Positions 8,593-17,110 of a DNA stretch of 64,000 nucleotides are shown here, in pieces. A program made the translations under genes and the position numbers. This stretch comes from Mycolicibacterium iranicum (GTDB lineage Bacteria > Actinomycetota > Actinomycetes > Mycobacteriales > Mycobacteriaceae), in the NCBI RefSeq assembly GCF_002101705.1, contig NZ_LQPC01000030.1, positions 1-64,000 on the forward strand, in the 5' to 3' direction. How positions within the stretch are numbered: position 1 is the first letter of the stretch; each line of letters begins with the position of its first letter. The notes under the pieces are model-generated. The model did no database searches. It saw only the letters and a program-made list of their open reading frames with translations, and was not told where the DNA came from.

Positions 8593-9399
8593 CTAGCGGG
8601 CTTGGGGTTGCGCGGCCGGGTCGTCGGACGCCGGATTGTCGGACACGGGGTTGTCGGACACCGTGTCGTCGGATGCTGTCGGCGCATGCACCGCGCCACC
8701 GAAGTACAGGTCGGCGATCTCAGGGTTCGCCAGGACGGACTGGGCCGGGCCGGTGAGCAGCACTCGACCGCTTTCCATGACGATGCCCGACGACGCCATC
8801 CGCAGACCGAAGCGGACGTTCTGTTCGACCATAAGCACCGCCTTACCGCGGGCCCGCATGATGGAGACTGCCTCGTCTATCACGGTGAGCGACTTGGGAT
8901 CCAGGCCCAGCGACGGCTCGTCAAGCAGCACCAGCTTGGGGTCGAGCATCAGCGATCGGGCGAACTCCACCATCCGCCGCTGACCGCCGGACAGGTTGCC
9001 GCACCGGATGCCGGTCTTGTCCCGCACCAACGGGAACATGCCGAGCACTTCGTCGTAGCGCTGCCGCACCAGGGACCGCTGTTTACGAATGACGTAAGCA
9101 CCCATCAGGATGTTCTCCTTGACGGTGAGCGTCGGGAACAACCCGTTGCTCTGCGGCACCTGCGTCACCCCGTGGCCGAGCACCTGGTGCGGAGCCATGC
9201 CGGTGATGTCGTTGCCGTCCAGAAGGATTCGGCCCGCGCTGGGTTTGAGGATGCCGCTGACGGCCCGCAGCACGGTGGACTTTCCCGCGCCGTTGGGACC
9301 GACAATGCAGCCCAGCTCTCCTGCGCCGACCTCCAGGTCGACACCCTGTAAGACGTTGCCGCCACCGTAACCGGCGACCACCCCTTCGAGTTTGATCAT
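8593..9399 (-). CDS. livF: ABC transporter ATPase, LivF type
   Basis: This 268-residue ATP-binding subunit powers a branched-chain amino-acid type (HAAT) importer. Walker A is GPNGAGKST, the signature is LSGGQRRM and Walker B is [13 protein letters not shown]. The first 235 residues are a normal LivF. The C-terminus carries an extra acidic tail of repeated five-residue units ([10 protein letters not shown] and similar) encoded by four 15-bp repeats. Its ATG overlaps the stop of the LivM-LivG fusion by 4 nt. The imported substrate is not predictable, because this family also moves amides, ureas and short acids. Confidence 0.93.
   Translation of the reverse strand: MIKLEGVVAGYGGGNVLQGVDLEVGAGELGCIVGPNGAGKSTVLRAVSGILKPSAGRILLDGNDITGMAPHQVLGHGVTQVPQSNGLFPTLTVKENILMGAYVIRKQRSLVRQRYDEVLGMFPLVRDKTGIRCGNLSGGQRRMVEFARSLMLDPKLVLLDEPSLGLDPKSLTVIDEAVSIMRARGKAVLMVEQNVRFGLRMASSGIVMESGRVLLTGPAQSVLANPEIADLYFGGAVHAPTASDDTVSDNPVSDNPASDDPAAQPQAR
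8621..8680. repeat. Four tandem 15-bp repeats at the 3' end of livF
   Basis: Units at 8621-8635, 8636-8650, 8651-8665 and 8666-8680 share the core GTCGGA and vary mostly at third positions. On the minus strand they encode the acidic pentapeptide tail of LivF. The unit keeps the frame, so copy number can vary without breaking the gene. Confidence 0.75.
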
Positions 9400-11252
9400 G
9401 CCGGGTTCCTCTCCGCGGTCACCTTCGACGGCGCCTCGAGCAGGTAGTCGTCACCAAGGTAGGCGTCGAGCACCAGCGGATTCTTCTGGATCTGCTCGGG
9501 GCTGCCTTCCGCGATCACCGCGCCGCGCGCGAGAACTCTGATCGGGTCGCACAATCCGACCACGAATGGCATGTTGTGCTCGACCAGTAGGAACGTCTTG
9601 CCACCGGCGTTGAGCTCCCTGATGAGGTCGCCCATCCGCTCGATCAGCGTCGGGTTGATACCCCCCGCGGGCTCGTCGAGCAGGATCAGCTTCGGGTCGA
9701 GCATCAACACTTGCGCGAGTTCGACGAGCTTCTGCTGACCGTAGGACAGTGCACCGGCGCGGGCGTCGCGGTAGGCGGCCATGCCGACGAAATCGAGGAG
9801 TTCCTCGGCGCGCGCAGCCTCCGAACCGCTGACCGCGCCGAGCCCGAGTTGACTGACCGAGAAGCTCCGCAACGGCGCGACGACGTTCTCCAGCACCGTC
9901 ATCTCGCGGAACAGCCGGGTGATCTGGAATGTTCGGCCCAAACCGTGGTGCGCCCTCGACCACGGCGATATACGCTCCAGATGCTCGCCGCCCAGCAGGA
10001 TCTCACCCTTGTCCGGTGTCATCGTGCCCGAGATCAGGTTGAACACCGTCGTCTTGCCGGAGCCGTTGGGCCCGATCAGCGCGGTGATGGATCCCTCCGG
10101 CACCGTGAAGCTGCAGTCGTTGACCGCGTGGTTTCCGCCGAAACTCTTGTGCAGGCCGCGGACCTCCAGCAGGGCCTTGCCGGTCTGCTGCGGTTTGCGG
10201 ATCTCGGCCCGCACCATTGGCCGGTCCAGAGGGTTGAGGCGTGCGCCTGAAAGTCCGACCGTGCCTTTCGTTCTGGCCTTCTCGATCAGTGCTGCCGCCG
10301 TCGGCAGGATGCCCTTGGGCAGCAGGATCACCAGCAGTACCAGCAAGCCACCGAACAGGACCAGCCGGGCGTTGCCGCCACCGAAGGCCTGGTTGGCGTA
10401 GATGTTGACCGGCTGAATGATGAACGCGCCCAGCACCGGTCCGAACAGCGTGCCGCGGCCGCCCAGGATCACCGCGAGCACGATCAACGCGCTGGTGATG
10501 ATGGAGAACATGCCGATCGGGTCGACGAAGGACAGGTAGTAGCCGTACACCGAACCGGCCATCCCGACGAACAGCGCGCTGGCGCCGAAGGCGAGCAGCT
10601 TGTAGACCGGCGCGTTGACGCCGATCGTTCCGGCCTTGCCCTCGTCCTCCCGGATCGCGATCAGACCCATGCCGAACTTCGTGCGCCGGATCCACCACGT
10701 CATCAGAAGGGACAGTCCCAGGAGCGCCACGAGCGCCAGATGGAACGGCCAATTGCCCCATGACTCCGGCCAATCCGGCAGCGGCAGCGTCAACCCGGAG
10801 GTGCCGTTGGTCACCGACACCCACTCGATCGCGACGAACTGGATCAGGAACAGGAACGCCACGGTGATGATGACGAACGCCGGCCCCCTGGACCGATAGG
10901 TCACCAGGCCGAGGAGCATTGCGATCACGGCCGCGACCACGCCGGCCACCGGCACCCACAGCAGCGGCTGGGTATCGGGGAATCTGGTCGCCAGGATCGC
11001 GCCGACGTAGGCGCCGATGCCGATGAACGCGCCCTGGCTCAGCGACAGGTAACCGGTGAAGCCGGTGATGATGTTCAGGCCGCTGGCACCGATCGCCAGC
11101 ACCAGCGACAGGATCACGACGTTCTGCGCCGACATGCTCGGAGACAGCGGGAACAGCAGGATCACCGCCGCGGCAACTACGAGCACGCCGCGGGTCGCCC
11201 ACGTGTGCAGGCTCGGGTCGAGCAGGCGGGTTCTCAATGAAGTGTCGCTCAT
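9396..11252 (-). CDS. ABC transporter permease-ATPase fusion (LivM-LivG)
   Basis: One 618-residue chain combines a LivM permease (about 1-330, eight to ten hydrophobic segments) with a LivG ATPase (about 360-610: Walker [10 protein letters not shown], signature LSYGQQKL, Walker [11 protein letters not shown]). In most bacteria these are two genes. The ATPase half keeps the BCA_ABC C-terminal motif (EGSPEQIQ). The start MSDTSLRTR (11252) overlaps the livH stop by 4 nt, and the TGA overlaps the livF ATG. With LivH, LivF and the lipoprotein it completes one importer. Confidence 0.92.
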   Translation of the reverse strand: MSDTSLRTRLLDPSLHTWATRGVLVVAAAVILLFPLSPSMSAQNVVILSLVLAIGASGLNIITGFTGYLSLSQGAFIGIGAYVGAILATRFPDTQPLLWVPVAGVVAAVIAMLLGLVTYRSRGPAFVIITVAFLFLIQFVAIEWVSVTNGTSGLTLPLPDWPESWGNWPFHLALVALLGLSLLMTWWIRRTKFGMGLIAIREDEGKAGTIGVNAPVYKLLAFGASALFVGMAGSVYGYYLSFVDPIGMFSIITSALIVLAVILGGRGTLFGPVLGAFIIQPVNIYANQAFGGGNARLVLFGGLLVLLVILLPKGILPTAAALIEKARTKGTVGLSGARLNPLDRPMVRAEIRKPQQTGKALLEVRGLHKSFGGNHAVNDCSFTVPEGSITALIGPNGSGKTTVFNLISGTMTPDKGEILLGGEHLERISPWSRAHHGLGRTFQITRLFREMTVLENVVAPLRSFSVSQLGLGAVSGSEAARAEELLDFVGMAAYRDARAGALSYGQQKLVELAQVLMLDPKLILLDEPAGGINPTLIERMGDLIRELNAGGKTFLLVEHNMPFVVGLCDPIRVLARGAVIAEGSPEQIQKNPLVLDAYLGDDYLLEAPSKVTAERNPA

Positions 11253-12139
11253 GCGACGGCGTCCTCTCGCAGACGTGTGCCGAGAATGCCCTGCGGGCGC
11301 GTGATCAGCACGATGATGATGACCAGGAACGGCACCGCCACGGGCCATTCCGCGCCCAGGTAGGCGGTGGCTGCCATCTCACCCACGCCGATCACCAGCG
11401 CGCCGAGTACCGCACCGGGCAAGCTGCCCAGCCCGCCCAGCACGACGATCGCCAGAAGCCTTGCGATCCACTGGTAATGGGTACCGGGCAGGAACGGATA
11501 GATGGTGGACAGCATCGCGCCACCCGCGCCGAGCGTGGCGACGCCGATCGCGAAGGTGAGCGCGGCGATGGTCGTCACGCTCACCCCCACGAGCAGCGCG
11601 CCACTCTCGTTCGAGGACGCAGCCCGAATGGCCCGACCCGCCCAGGTGCGATTCAGCAGCAGATACAGCCCGCCCATCACCAGGATGGCGATCACCGCCG
11701 AGATCGCCATCGCCTGCGGGACATACAGCGGCCCGAGGGAAATGGAAGCGTCGGTGTAGGAGGTGACCACGGTGGTCGACGTATTGCCCCAGATGAAGCC
11801 CATGACCCCTTCGAGCATCAGCGCGATACCGAACGTCGCGAGCACTGTCATCGTGACGTGCGCTCCCCGGACGTGACGGATCACCAGAAGGTAAACCAGC
11901 CAACCGAATCCGAACATCACCGCCATGACGATCGGAATGGACAACAGCGGGTCGAGCCCGAGGCTGCGCCACAGCGTGAAGGTGAGGAACGCCGCGAGCA
12001 CGGCGAACGCACCGTGGGCGAGGTTGATCACCCGCATGACCCCGAAGATCAGGGTCAGGCCGGACGCCATCAGTGCGTAGAGCGCGCCGACCAGCAATCC
12101 GAGGATGAGAGTTTGGACAACGGAGGTCATGGGAGGCAA
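11249..12139 (-). CDS. livH: ABC transporter permease, LivH type
   Basis: This 296-residue integral membrane protein has about eight hydrophobic segments and the LivH hallmark GLTLIFGVMRVINLAHGA near residues 27-45. It pairs with the LivM half of the downstream fusion to form the membrane channel of a branched-chain amino-acid type importer. It lies 35 bp after the substrate-binding lipoprotein gene and overlaps the next gene by ATGA, so the operon is tightly packed. Confidence 0.93.
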   Translation of the reverse strand: MPPMTSVVQTLILGLLVGALYALMASGLTLIFGVMRVINLAHGAFAVLAAFLTFTLWRSLGLDPLLSIPIVMAVMFGFGWLVYLLVIRHVRGAHVTMTVLATFGIALMLEGVMGFIWGNTSTTVVTSYTDASISLGPLYVPQAMAISAVIAILVMGGLYLLLNRTWAGRAIRAASSNESGALLVGVSVTTIAALTFAIGVATLGAGGAMLSTIYPFLPGTHYQWIARLLAIVVLGGLGSLPGAVLGALVIGVGEMAATAYLGAEWPVAVPFLVIIIVLITRPQGILGTRLREDAVA

Positions 12140-12174
12140 CTCCTAGTGATGTCGGCCGTCAGCAATCCGAACGA

Positions 12175-13386
12175 CTAGAGTGCGCCGCCGCGCCAGCGCA
12201 CGATGACGTCGGAGGTGGCGACGTCTTTGGGGAGCACGACCTGGGACACGCCGTCCTGCCACTGGCCGACGAGGAAGTCACCCTTGGGGCTGCCGTCGGA
12301 GTTCCAGCTCAGCGTGCCGAGCAGAGTCTCAACGCTGTTGCTGCGCAACCAGTCTGCAAGTGCGGCCTGGTCGTCGATGGAGCCGACCGCGTTGACGGCG
12401 GCGGACAGCACCTGACCCGCGGCGAATCCGTCGGCGGCGTCCTCCGGCGGGCTCTGGCCGAATTTTTCGGTGAAGCGCCTCACGAACTCGGCGTTGTCGG
12501 GGGTGTCAGACAGCGGGCTGTAGCTCGACGAGAACAGCACGCCCTCGGCGTTGTCGGGACCCACAGCATCGAGGTACTGCTGACCGTAGGTTGGGGAGCT
12601 GCTCTGGTAGAGGAAGGCCGGCTGGTAATTCGCGCGGTTCATCGACCTGATCATGTTGACGCCGTCCTCGAACTGTGCGCCCTGGACCACCAATTCGGCT
12701 CCGGCGTCACGCATGGCGTTGACCACGGAGTCGAAATTCTTTGTCGTGGCCGGGTACTGGTCTTTGTAGACGGTCCGGACGCCCGCAGCCGAGAGGATCT
12801 TTTCGGCACCTTCGACCACGGGGCCGGCGAACGGATCGTCGAGCGTCGGGTAGGCGGCGGTCTTCGGCCGCTGCTCCGGCGGCAAGTTCGCGATCCATTC
12901 CGCGAACACCTTCGCCTGGTTGGTCGCGATCGCCTGCTGCGAGAAGAAGATGTAGGAGAAGCCGCGGTTGAACATGTCCGGCGAGCCACACGACGGGCAC
13001 ACGAACAGCATGCGGTTCTTTTCGGCGATCGCCGAGGCCGGGATGTTCAGCAGCGACGATTGGCTGCCCAGCAGCAGGTTGACTCTGTCCTGGGAGATCA
13101 GATTGTTGTAGTTGCTGACCGCAGTCTCCTGCTGGGTCGCATCGTCTTTGACGATGATCTCGACGTTCTTGCCGAGCAGGCCGCCCTTTTCGTTGGTCAT
13201 CTCGACCCAAACTTCGTAGCCACGTTGGGTGTCGAGCCCGCCCTGACTGAACTCTCCGGTCAGTGGCAGTGACGCACCGATCGTGATGGTGTCGCTCTCA
13301 CCGCCACCATCGGCGGTGCAGCCCGTCGCGGCGAGCGCTACCGCGGCGGTCGCCGCGATCGCGCGGAACATAGTGGTAAAGCGCAT
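12175..13386 (-). CDS. Substrate-binding lipoprotein of a branched-chain amino-acid type ABC importer
   Basis: This 403-residue periplasmic-binding-fold protein (Peripla_BP_6 type) has a lipoprotein signal peptide with lipobox AATGC (Cys23). The mature part begins with DTITIGASLPLTG, the usual opening of LivJ-like and amide-binding proteins. Two lobes follow, and a Cys pair (VCPSCGS) lies near residue 136. The start at 13386 is supported by GAGAGG about 8 nt ahead. The longer open frame upstream is not coding. It is the first gene of the import/catabolism operon. The palindrome TGCAATCGATTGCA lies 65 bp upstream, just before a possible -10 box (TAACAT, minus strand), consistent with repression. 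Confidence 0.93.
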   Translation of the reverse strand: MRFTTMFRAIAATAAVALAATGCTADGGGESDTITIGASLPLTGEFSQGGLDTQRGYEVWVEMTNEKGGLLGKNVEIIVKDDATQQETAVSNYNNLISQDRVNLLLGSQSSLLNIPASAIAEKNRMLFVCPSCGSPDMFNRGFSYIFFSQQAIATNQAKVFAEWIANLPPEQRPKTAAYPTLDDPFAGPVVEGAEKILSAAGVRTVYKDQYPATTKNFDSVVNAMRDAGAELVVQGAQFEDGVNMIRSMNRANYQPAFLYQSSSPTYGQQYLDAVGPDNAEGVLFSSSYSPLSDTPDNAEFVRRFTEKFGQSPPEDAADGFAAGQVLSAAVNAVGSIDDQAALADWLRSNSVETLLGTLSWNSDGSPKGDFLVGQWQDGVSQVVLPKDVATSDVIVRWRGGAL

Positions 13387-13450
13387 GTCCAACCTCTCTG
13401 TCAGACCGATTGCACCCTTCTCGACCTTCCCAGATGTTACCCAGGTCATA

Positions 13451-13464
13451 TGCAATCGATTGCA
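13451..13464. promoter_or_regulatory. Palindromic operator TGCAATCGATTGCA, copy 1
   Basis: A perfect 14-bp palindrome with a central CpG lies upstream of the substrate-binding lipoprotein operon, about 12 bp before the possible -10 box TAACAT. The pattern fits LacI-type or GntR-type operators. Near-identical copies occur at 13607 and 15728. No LacI-family gene is visible in the window. Confidence 0.65.
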
Positions 13465-13606
13465 GTGAACTATTTCACAGCCCCCAAGGGGTGTCAACAC
13501 CCTTCGGCTTGCCGGTCGCACTGCGAGAGGTGGGCCGATCCCTCGCATCGCACCGCGGCCGCAGGCCGGCCATTCCCCTCCACCTCGGAACCTGCCTATA
13601 GTGAGC

Positions 13607-13620
13607 CGCAATCGATTGCA
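13607..13620. promoter_or_regulatory. Palindromic operator CGCAATCGATTGCA, copy 2
   Basis: This copy matches the palindrome at 13 of 14 positions and has a perfect 12-bp core. It lies 26 bp upstream of the ATG at 13646 in front of the MFS gene, on the other side of the divergent region from copy 1. The same regulator would control both the import operon and the MFS gene. Confidence 0.6.
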
Positions 13621-13645
13621 CCCCCTCTTGTCGTATGGAGCCCGC

Positions 13646-13702
13646 ATGCCACCGGCTGACATCGAAGCCATCAGGCGTTCCGTGCGTGGGTCAGCCGGAT
13701 GA
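13646..13702 (+). other. Short frame before the MFS gene: displaced N-terminus or coupled leader peptide
   Basis: An ATG at 13646 with GGAG five bases ahead encodes 18 residues (MPPADIEAIRRSVRGSAG) and stops in a TGA overlapping the ATG at 13699. The MFS frame is also open here and reads FRAWVSR directly before MILILAAF, a typical cytoplasmic lead-in to the first membrane helix. Adding one T to the TT at 13678-13679 would join MPPADIEAIRR to FRAWVSRM. Either the gene carries a 1-nt deletion, there is a sequence error, or this is a translationally coupled leader. Confidence 0.5.
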
Positions 13703-14826
13703 TCCTGATCCTGGCTGCGTTCGTGTCGATGGTCGACCGATCGGTGATGCCGCCCTTGGTCCCGGTCATCGCCGATGACATGGGAGTTCCGGTCGACGCG
13801 GTCGGTCAGTCGCTGACCGTGTACGCCGTGTCCTACGCAGCCTTCCAACTCTTCTGGAGTGCATTGGCGGCGCGCTATGGCCGGGTCCGCGTTCTCGTCG
13901 TCTCTACCGGCCTCGGCGGGCTGGCCAATTTGGCCACCGCCTTCGTGCAGGATCCGGCGAGCTACAGCGTTGTACGGGCGCTCGCTGCCGGTGCATTCGC
14001 AGCGACCATCACGACGGTGCTGATCTACTACGGCGACACCCTGACCCTCAAACAACGCGCCGTGGCGACGGCGAACTTGGCGGCTGCGATCTCGCTCGGC
14101 CTGGCGGCGGGCACGATCGGCGCCGGCGCGATCGCGCAGTGGTTTGGCTGGCGATGGACCTTCGTCGCCGTCGCCATGCTCGCGTTCACGCTCATGCTGG
14201 GACTGCCGCGGCTGAGAGAAGCGACGGGCAACACCGCGGAACGGCTGGGGTCCGCGGTGCGACGGCTCGCGGTAAACCGTTGGGCAGTAGCCATATTGAT
14301 CTTCACCGTCGTCGAGGGAGCATTGCTGATCGGTGTATTCAACTATCTCGCGGTGGCCTTGCAGGAGACGGGCGCGACGGTCCTGGTCGCGGGTGCCGCG
14401 ACCGCCGCGTTCGGCGCCGCGGTCGTCATCGCCAGCCAATTGATGAAGTTGATCCTCGGACGCTGGCCTGCGTGGGTCCTCATGGTGCTGGCCGGCGTCT
14501 CGATCATCGGCGCCTATGTAGCGGTGGCACTGGATATCTCGCTGATCACCGTTCTCACTGCGGCCATCCTGCTGGGGGTGGCATGGGCTCTCGGGCACAC
14601 CACAATGCAGACTTGGATGACCGACGCGGCGGCTGACACTCGCGCTATCGGCATGTCGTTCTTCTCGATCTCGTTGTTCGTCGGCGCCTCTATCGGGGCA
14701 GCAGCGGGAAACGTCGCGGCTGGCGCGCACCGCTTCGATGTGTTGTTCGCACTCACGCTCGCCGTCTCGGTGGCCTATGCGCTGGCGACGAGCGCCGCTC
14801 GGGCCAGGTACGCCGTCCGGGAATAA
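13699..14826 (+). CDS. MFS transporter with missing or displaced N-terminus
   Basis: This 375-residue major facilitator has about twelve hydrophobic segments and the loop 2-3 motif region AARYGRVRVLVV. The first helix begins immediately at the ATG (MILILAAFVSMVDRSV), so the usual cytoplasmic tail is absent. The ATG at 13699 has no ribosome binding site, while an out-of-frame ATG at 13646 has a good one. The intact protein was probably about 393 residues. The transported compound is unknown. The shared TGCAATCGATTGCA operator suggests the same or a related compound to that of the adjacent ABC importer. Confidence 0.82.
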   Translation: MILILAAFVSMVDRSVMPPLVPVIADDMGVPVDAVGQSLTVYAVSYAAFQLFWSALAARYGRVRVLVVSTGLGGLANLATAFVQDPASYSVVRALAAGAFAATITTVLIYYGDTLTLKQRAVATANLAAAISLGLAAGTIGAGAIAQWFGWRWTFVAVAMLAFTLMLGLPRLREATGNTAERLGSAVRRLAVNRWAVAILIFTVVEGALLIGVFNYLAVALQETGATVLVAGAATAAFGAAVVIASQLMKLILGRWPAWVLMVLAGVSIIGAYVAVALDISLITVLTAAILLGVAWALGHTTMQTWMTDAAADTRAIGMSFFSISLFVGASIGAAAGNVAAGAHRFDVLFALTLAVSVAYALATSAARARYAVRE

Positions 14827-14829
14827 ACC

Positions 14830-15723
14830 TCAGCCGGTCAGGACCTCTTCGCGCACGAGTTCGTCGAACCGAGCATTCAGGTCATCGAGTTGCGGTGCGG
14901 GCAGGAAGCGGCGCCGCAATGCGACCAGAGTTTCCAGCGACGCCACATCGACGGCTACGCCGATCAGTCCACGGAACGGGTCACGCAGAACTGCCACGTG
15001 CTCGGCGGCACTGTCCGGGCTCAGGCGCAGCAGCCGGCTTGCGGAATCCGCTGCGACATCGTCGAGTTCGCCGACGCTGATCCGTCCGGCCACCTCGGCC
15101 AGCACGCGCTGGAGCCGCTCGATCTCGCCGGCGCCAGGCGCGTCCCGAACCCGCGCCAGCACGGTGCCGAGGTACGGACCGAGCAGGGTGACATCGGCGA
15201 GCAGAGCGCACCCCCCGGCGCGGGCCGTCAGCTCGTTGCCCGCGTTGAGCACCGTGACGTCGCATTCGCCCGCTCGGAGCGAGGCAGCGCGCTTCGGCGT
15301 CGATCCGAGGGCGACGATCTCGAAGTCATCGCGCGACGATCCGATCTCCTCCAGCAGGGCATAACAGACGAACGCGAAACCCGAGTTTGGAACATCGACG
15401 GCCAGCCGCCCACCCGACGGCGTCCCGTCGAGTCCCGGGCGCGCCGCCAGGCTCAGCCCGAGCCCTCGATCCAGGCCCGCGACGATCTCGACATCGAGCA
15501 GCTCGCCGAGGGGATTCGCGGGTAGGAAGCGATACGCCAGCACGTTGTCCGGGCTGGTGAAAACCGCGTCGAATTCACCGGCCCGCAGCGAGGTGAACTG
15601 GGCGGGTGAGGACGGCACCGGCACGTCACGGACGTCCAGGCCTGCCGCTGCCAGCGCCCCGGTCCTGCGGGCCACGTCGAGCAGGACAGAGGGACTGAAC
15701 ACTCCGAGCGTTATCTGACCCAT
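14830..15723 (-). CDS. Signal-less NMT1/SsuA-like substrate-binding-fold protein
   Basis: This 297-residue protein has the two-lobe fold of ABC binding proteins for sulfonates and pyrimidines: ITLGVFSPSVLLDVARRTGAL, then LRAGEFDAVFTSPDN and LRAGECDVTVLNAGNEL. It has no signal peptide, lipobox or membrane helix, so it probably acts in the cytoplasm as an enzyme or sensor. No permease or ATPase gene adjoins it. The start at 15723 is five bases from the operator copy at 15728-15741, whose minus-strand TACAAT may be the -10 box, so the mRNA would be leaderless or nearly so. A TTG at 15732 is an alternative start. Confidence 0.7.
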   Translation of the reverse strand: MGQITLGVFSPSVLLDVARRTGALAAAGLDVRDVPVPSSPAQFTSLRAGEFDAVFTSPDNVLAYRFLPANPLGELLDVEIVAGLDRGLGLSLAARPGLDGTPSGGRLAVDVPNSGFAFVCYALLEEIGSSRDDFEIVALGSTPKRAASLRAGECDVTVLNAGNELTARAGGCALLADVTLLGPYLGTVLARVRDAPGAGEIERLQRVLAEVAGRISVGELDDVAADSASRLLRLSPDSAAEHVAVLRDPFRGLIGVAVDVASLETLVALRRRFLPAPQLDDLNARFDELVREEVLTG

Positions 15724-15727
15724 GTTC

Positions 15728-15741
15728 TGCAATCGATTGTA
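15728..15741. promoter_or_regulatory. Palindromic operator TGCAATCGATTGTA, copy 3
   Basis: This third copy has one mismatch. It lies directly in front of the signal-less binding-protein gene and overlaps its likely -10 box (TACAAT on the minus strand), an ideal position for repression. It could also affect the divergent aminotransferase promoter. Confidence 0.6.
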
Positions 15742-15810
15742 GGGAACCTGAACAGCAGCATACCCACCACGAATACCTGATTGCGAGCACGACCAATAGG
15801 CTCGACTGCC

Positions 15811-16986
15811 ATGACGGTTCGCGGGCTGCAGCCCTACGCAGTGACGATCTTCGCCGAGATGTCAGCGCTGGCCGCGCGTATCGGTGCGGTCAATCTCGGA
15901 CAGGGATTCCCCGACGAGGACGGCCCGCCTGCGATGCTCAAGGCCGCCGAAAATGCGATCGCCGAAGGCATCAACCAGTACCCGCCCGGTCTGGGCGTCG
16001 CGGCACTTCGACAGGCGATCGCCGATCAGCGCAAGCGGCGGTACGGCACCGAGTACGACCCCGACACCGAGGTGCTCGTCACCGTGGGCGCCACCGAGGC
16101 CATCGCCTCCTCGGTGCTCGGCCTCGTCGAACCCGGCTCCGAAATACTGCTCATTGAACCGTTCTACGACTCCTACTCCCCCGTCATCGCAATGGCCGGA
16201 TGTCATCGGCGCGCTATTCCCCTGCGGCAGGACGGTCGAGGATTCGCCATCGACATCGCGGCCCTGCGCGCCGCCGTCACTCCCAAAACCAAAGCGCTGA
16301 TAGTGAATTCGCCGCACAACCCGACCGGGATGGTCGCCTCCGATGACGAGCTTCGCGGCCTTGCCGAACTCGCCGTGTCGGCCGACCTCCTGGTGATCAC
16401 CGACGAGGTCTACGAACACCTGGTATTCGACGGCAGGCAACACCGGCCGCTGGCCAACTATCCCGGGATGGCTGAGCGCACCATCACGATCTCCAGCGCG
16501 GGAAAGATGTTCAACGCGACAGGCTGGAAGATCGGCTGGGCCTGCGGGTCAAGCGATCTCATCGCCGGCGTGCGTGCCGCCAAGCAGTATCTGACCTACG
16601 TCGCCGGCGGCCCGTTCCAGCCCGCGGTGGCACATGCGCTGGCCACCGAGGACGCCTGGGTCGACGCACTGTGCGCCTCGTTCCAGGCCCGTCGCGACAG
16701 GCTCGGTTCGGCGCTGTCCGACATCGGCTTCGATGTGTTCGACAGCTTCGGCACGTACTTCCTGTGCGTGGACCCCCGCCCGCTGGGCTATGACGACAGC
16801 ACATCGTTCTGCGCGCAGTTACCCGAAAAGGTCGGTGTCGCAGCAATTCCGATGTCCGCATTCTGCGACCCGACCGCCCCGCACGCTGACGAGTGGAAAC
16901 ACCTGGTGCGCTTCGCATTCTGCAAGCGCGACGAAACCTTGGACGAGGCGATCCGCAGGTTGCAGGCTCTAAAGCGCCCCGGCTAA
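15811..16986 (+). CDS. dapC: PLP-dependent class I/II aminotransferase, Rv0858c (DapC)-like
   Basis: This 391-residue fold-type I aminotransferase carries NLGQGFPDEDGP near the N-terminus, NSPHNPTG for the cofactor ring, TDEVYEHLVFDG, and the Schiff-base lysine in SSAGKMFNATGWKIGW (about residue 232). Synteny with M. tuberculosis Rv0854-Rv0858c points to N-succinyldiaminopimelate aminotransferase of lysine and peptidoglycan synthesis. Similar sequences are also methionine or kynurenine aminotransferases. The ATG at 15811 lies 8 nt after TAGGCT, which suggests a leaderless mRNA. Confidence 0.88.
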   Translation: MTVRGLQPYAVTIFAEMSALAARIGAVNLGQGFPDEDGPPAMLKAAENAIAEGINQYPPGLGVAALRQAIADQRKRRYGTEYDPDTEVLVTVGATEAIASSVLGLVEPGSEILLIEPFYDSYSPVIAMAGCHRRAIPLRQDGRGFAIDIAALRAAVTPKTKALIVNSPHNPTGMVASDDELRGLAELAVSADLLVITDEVYEHLVFDGRQHRPLANYPGMAERTITISSAGKMFNATGWKIGWACGSSDLIAGVRAAKQYLTYVAGGPFQPAVAHALATEDAWVDALCASFQARRDRLGSALSDIGFDVFDSFGTYFLCVDPRPLGYDDSTSFCAQLPEKVGVAAIPMSAFCDPTAPHADEWKHLVRFAFCKRDETLDEAIRRLQALKRPG

Positions 16987-17110
16987 TTCCCACAGCGCTT
17001 CATCGGGCTTGCTGCGGTCCAGCGGACTCAGCACCACGTCGGTGACACCCGCATCGCGATACCGCGCGAGAGTACGGGAGCACCGGATCTGCCGACCTAG
17101 CGCGCGGCTG
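16969..17110 (-). pseudogene. Remnant of a luciferase-like (F420-type) oxidoreductase C-terminus
   Basis: On the minus strand an open stretch ends with TLARYRDAGVTDVVLSPLDR and DEALWELAGAL before a stop. That is the kind of C-terminus found on luciferase-like F420-dependent oxidoreductases. Nothing resembling the N-terminal 250 residues precedes it, because upstream in this frame lies the SRPBCC gene in another frame. It overlaps the last bases of dapC in antisense. It is best read as a decayed gene. Confidence 0.5.

Noticed and set aside
13387..14730. Upstream continuation of the substrate-binding lipoprotein frame
   Set aside because: The signal peptide starts at 13386 with a ribosome binding site. 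The extension runs antisense through the MFS gene and its promoter.
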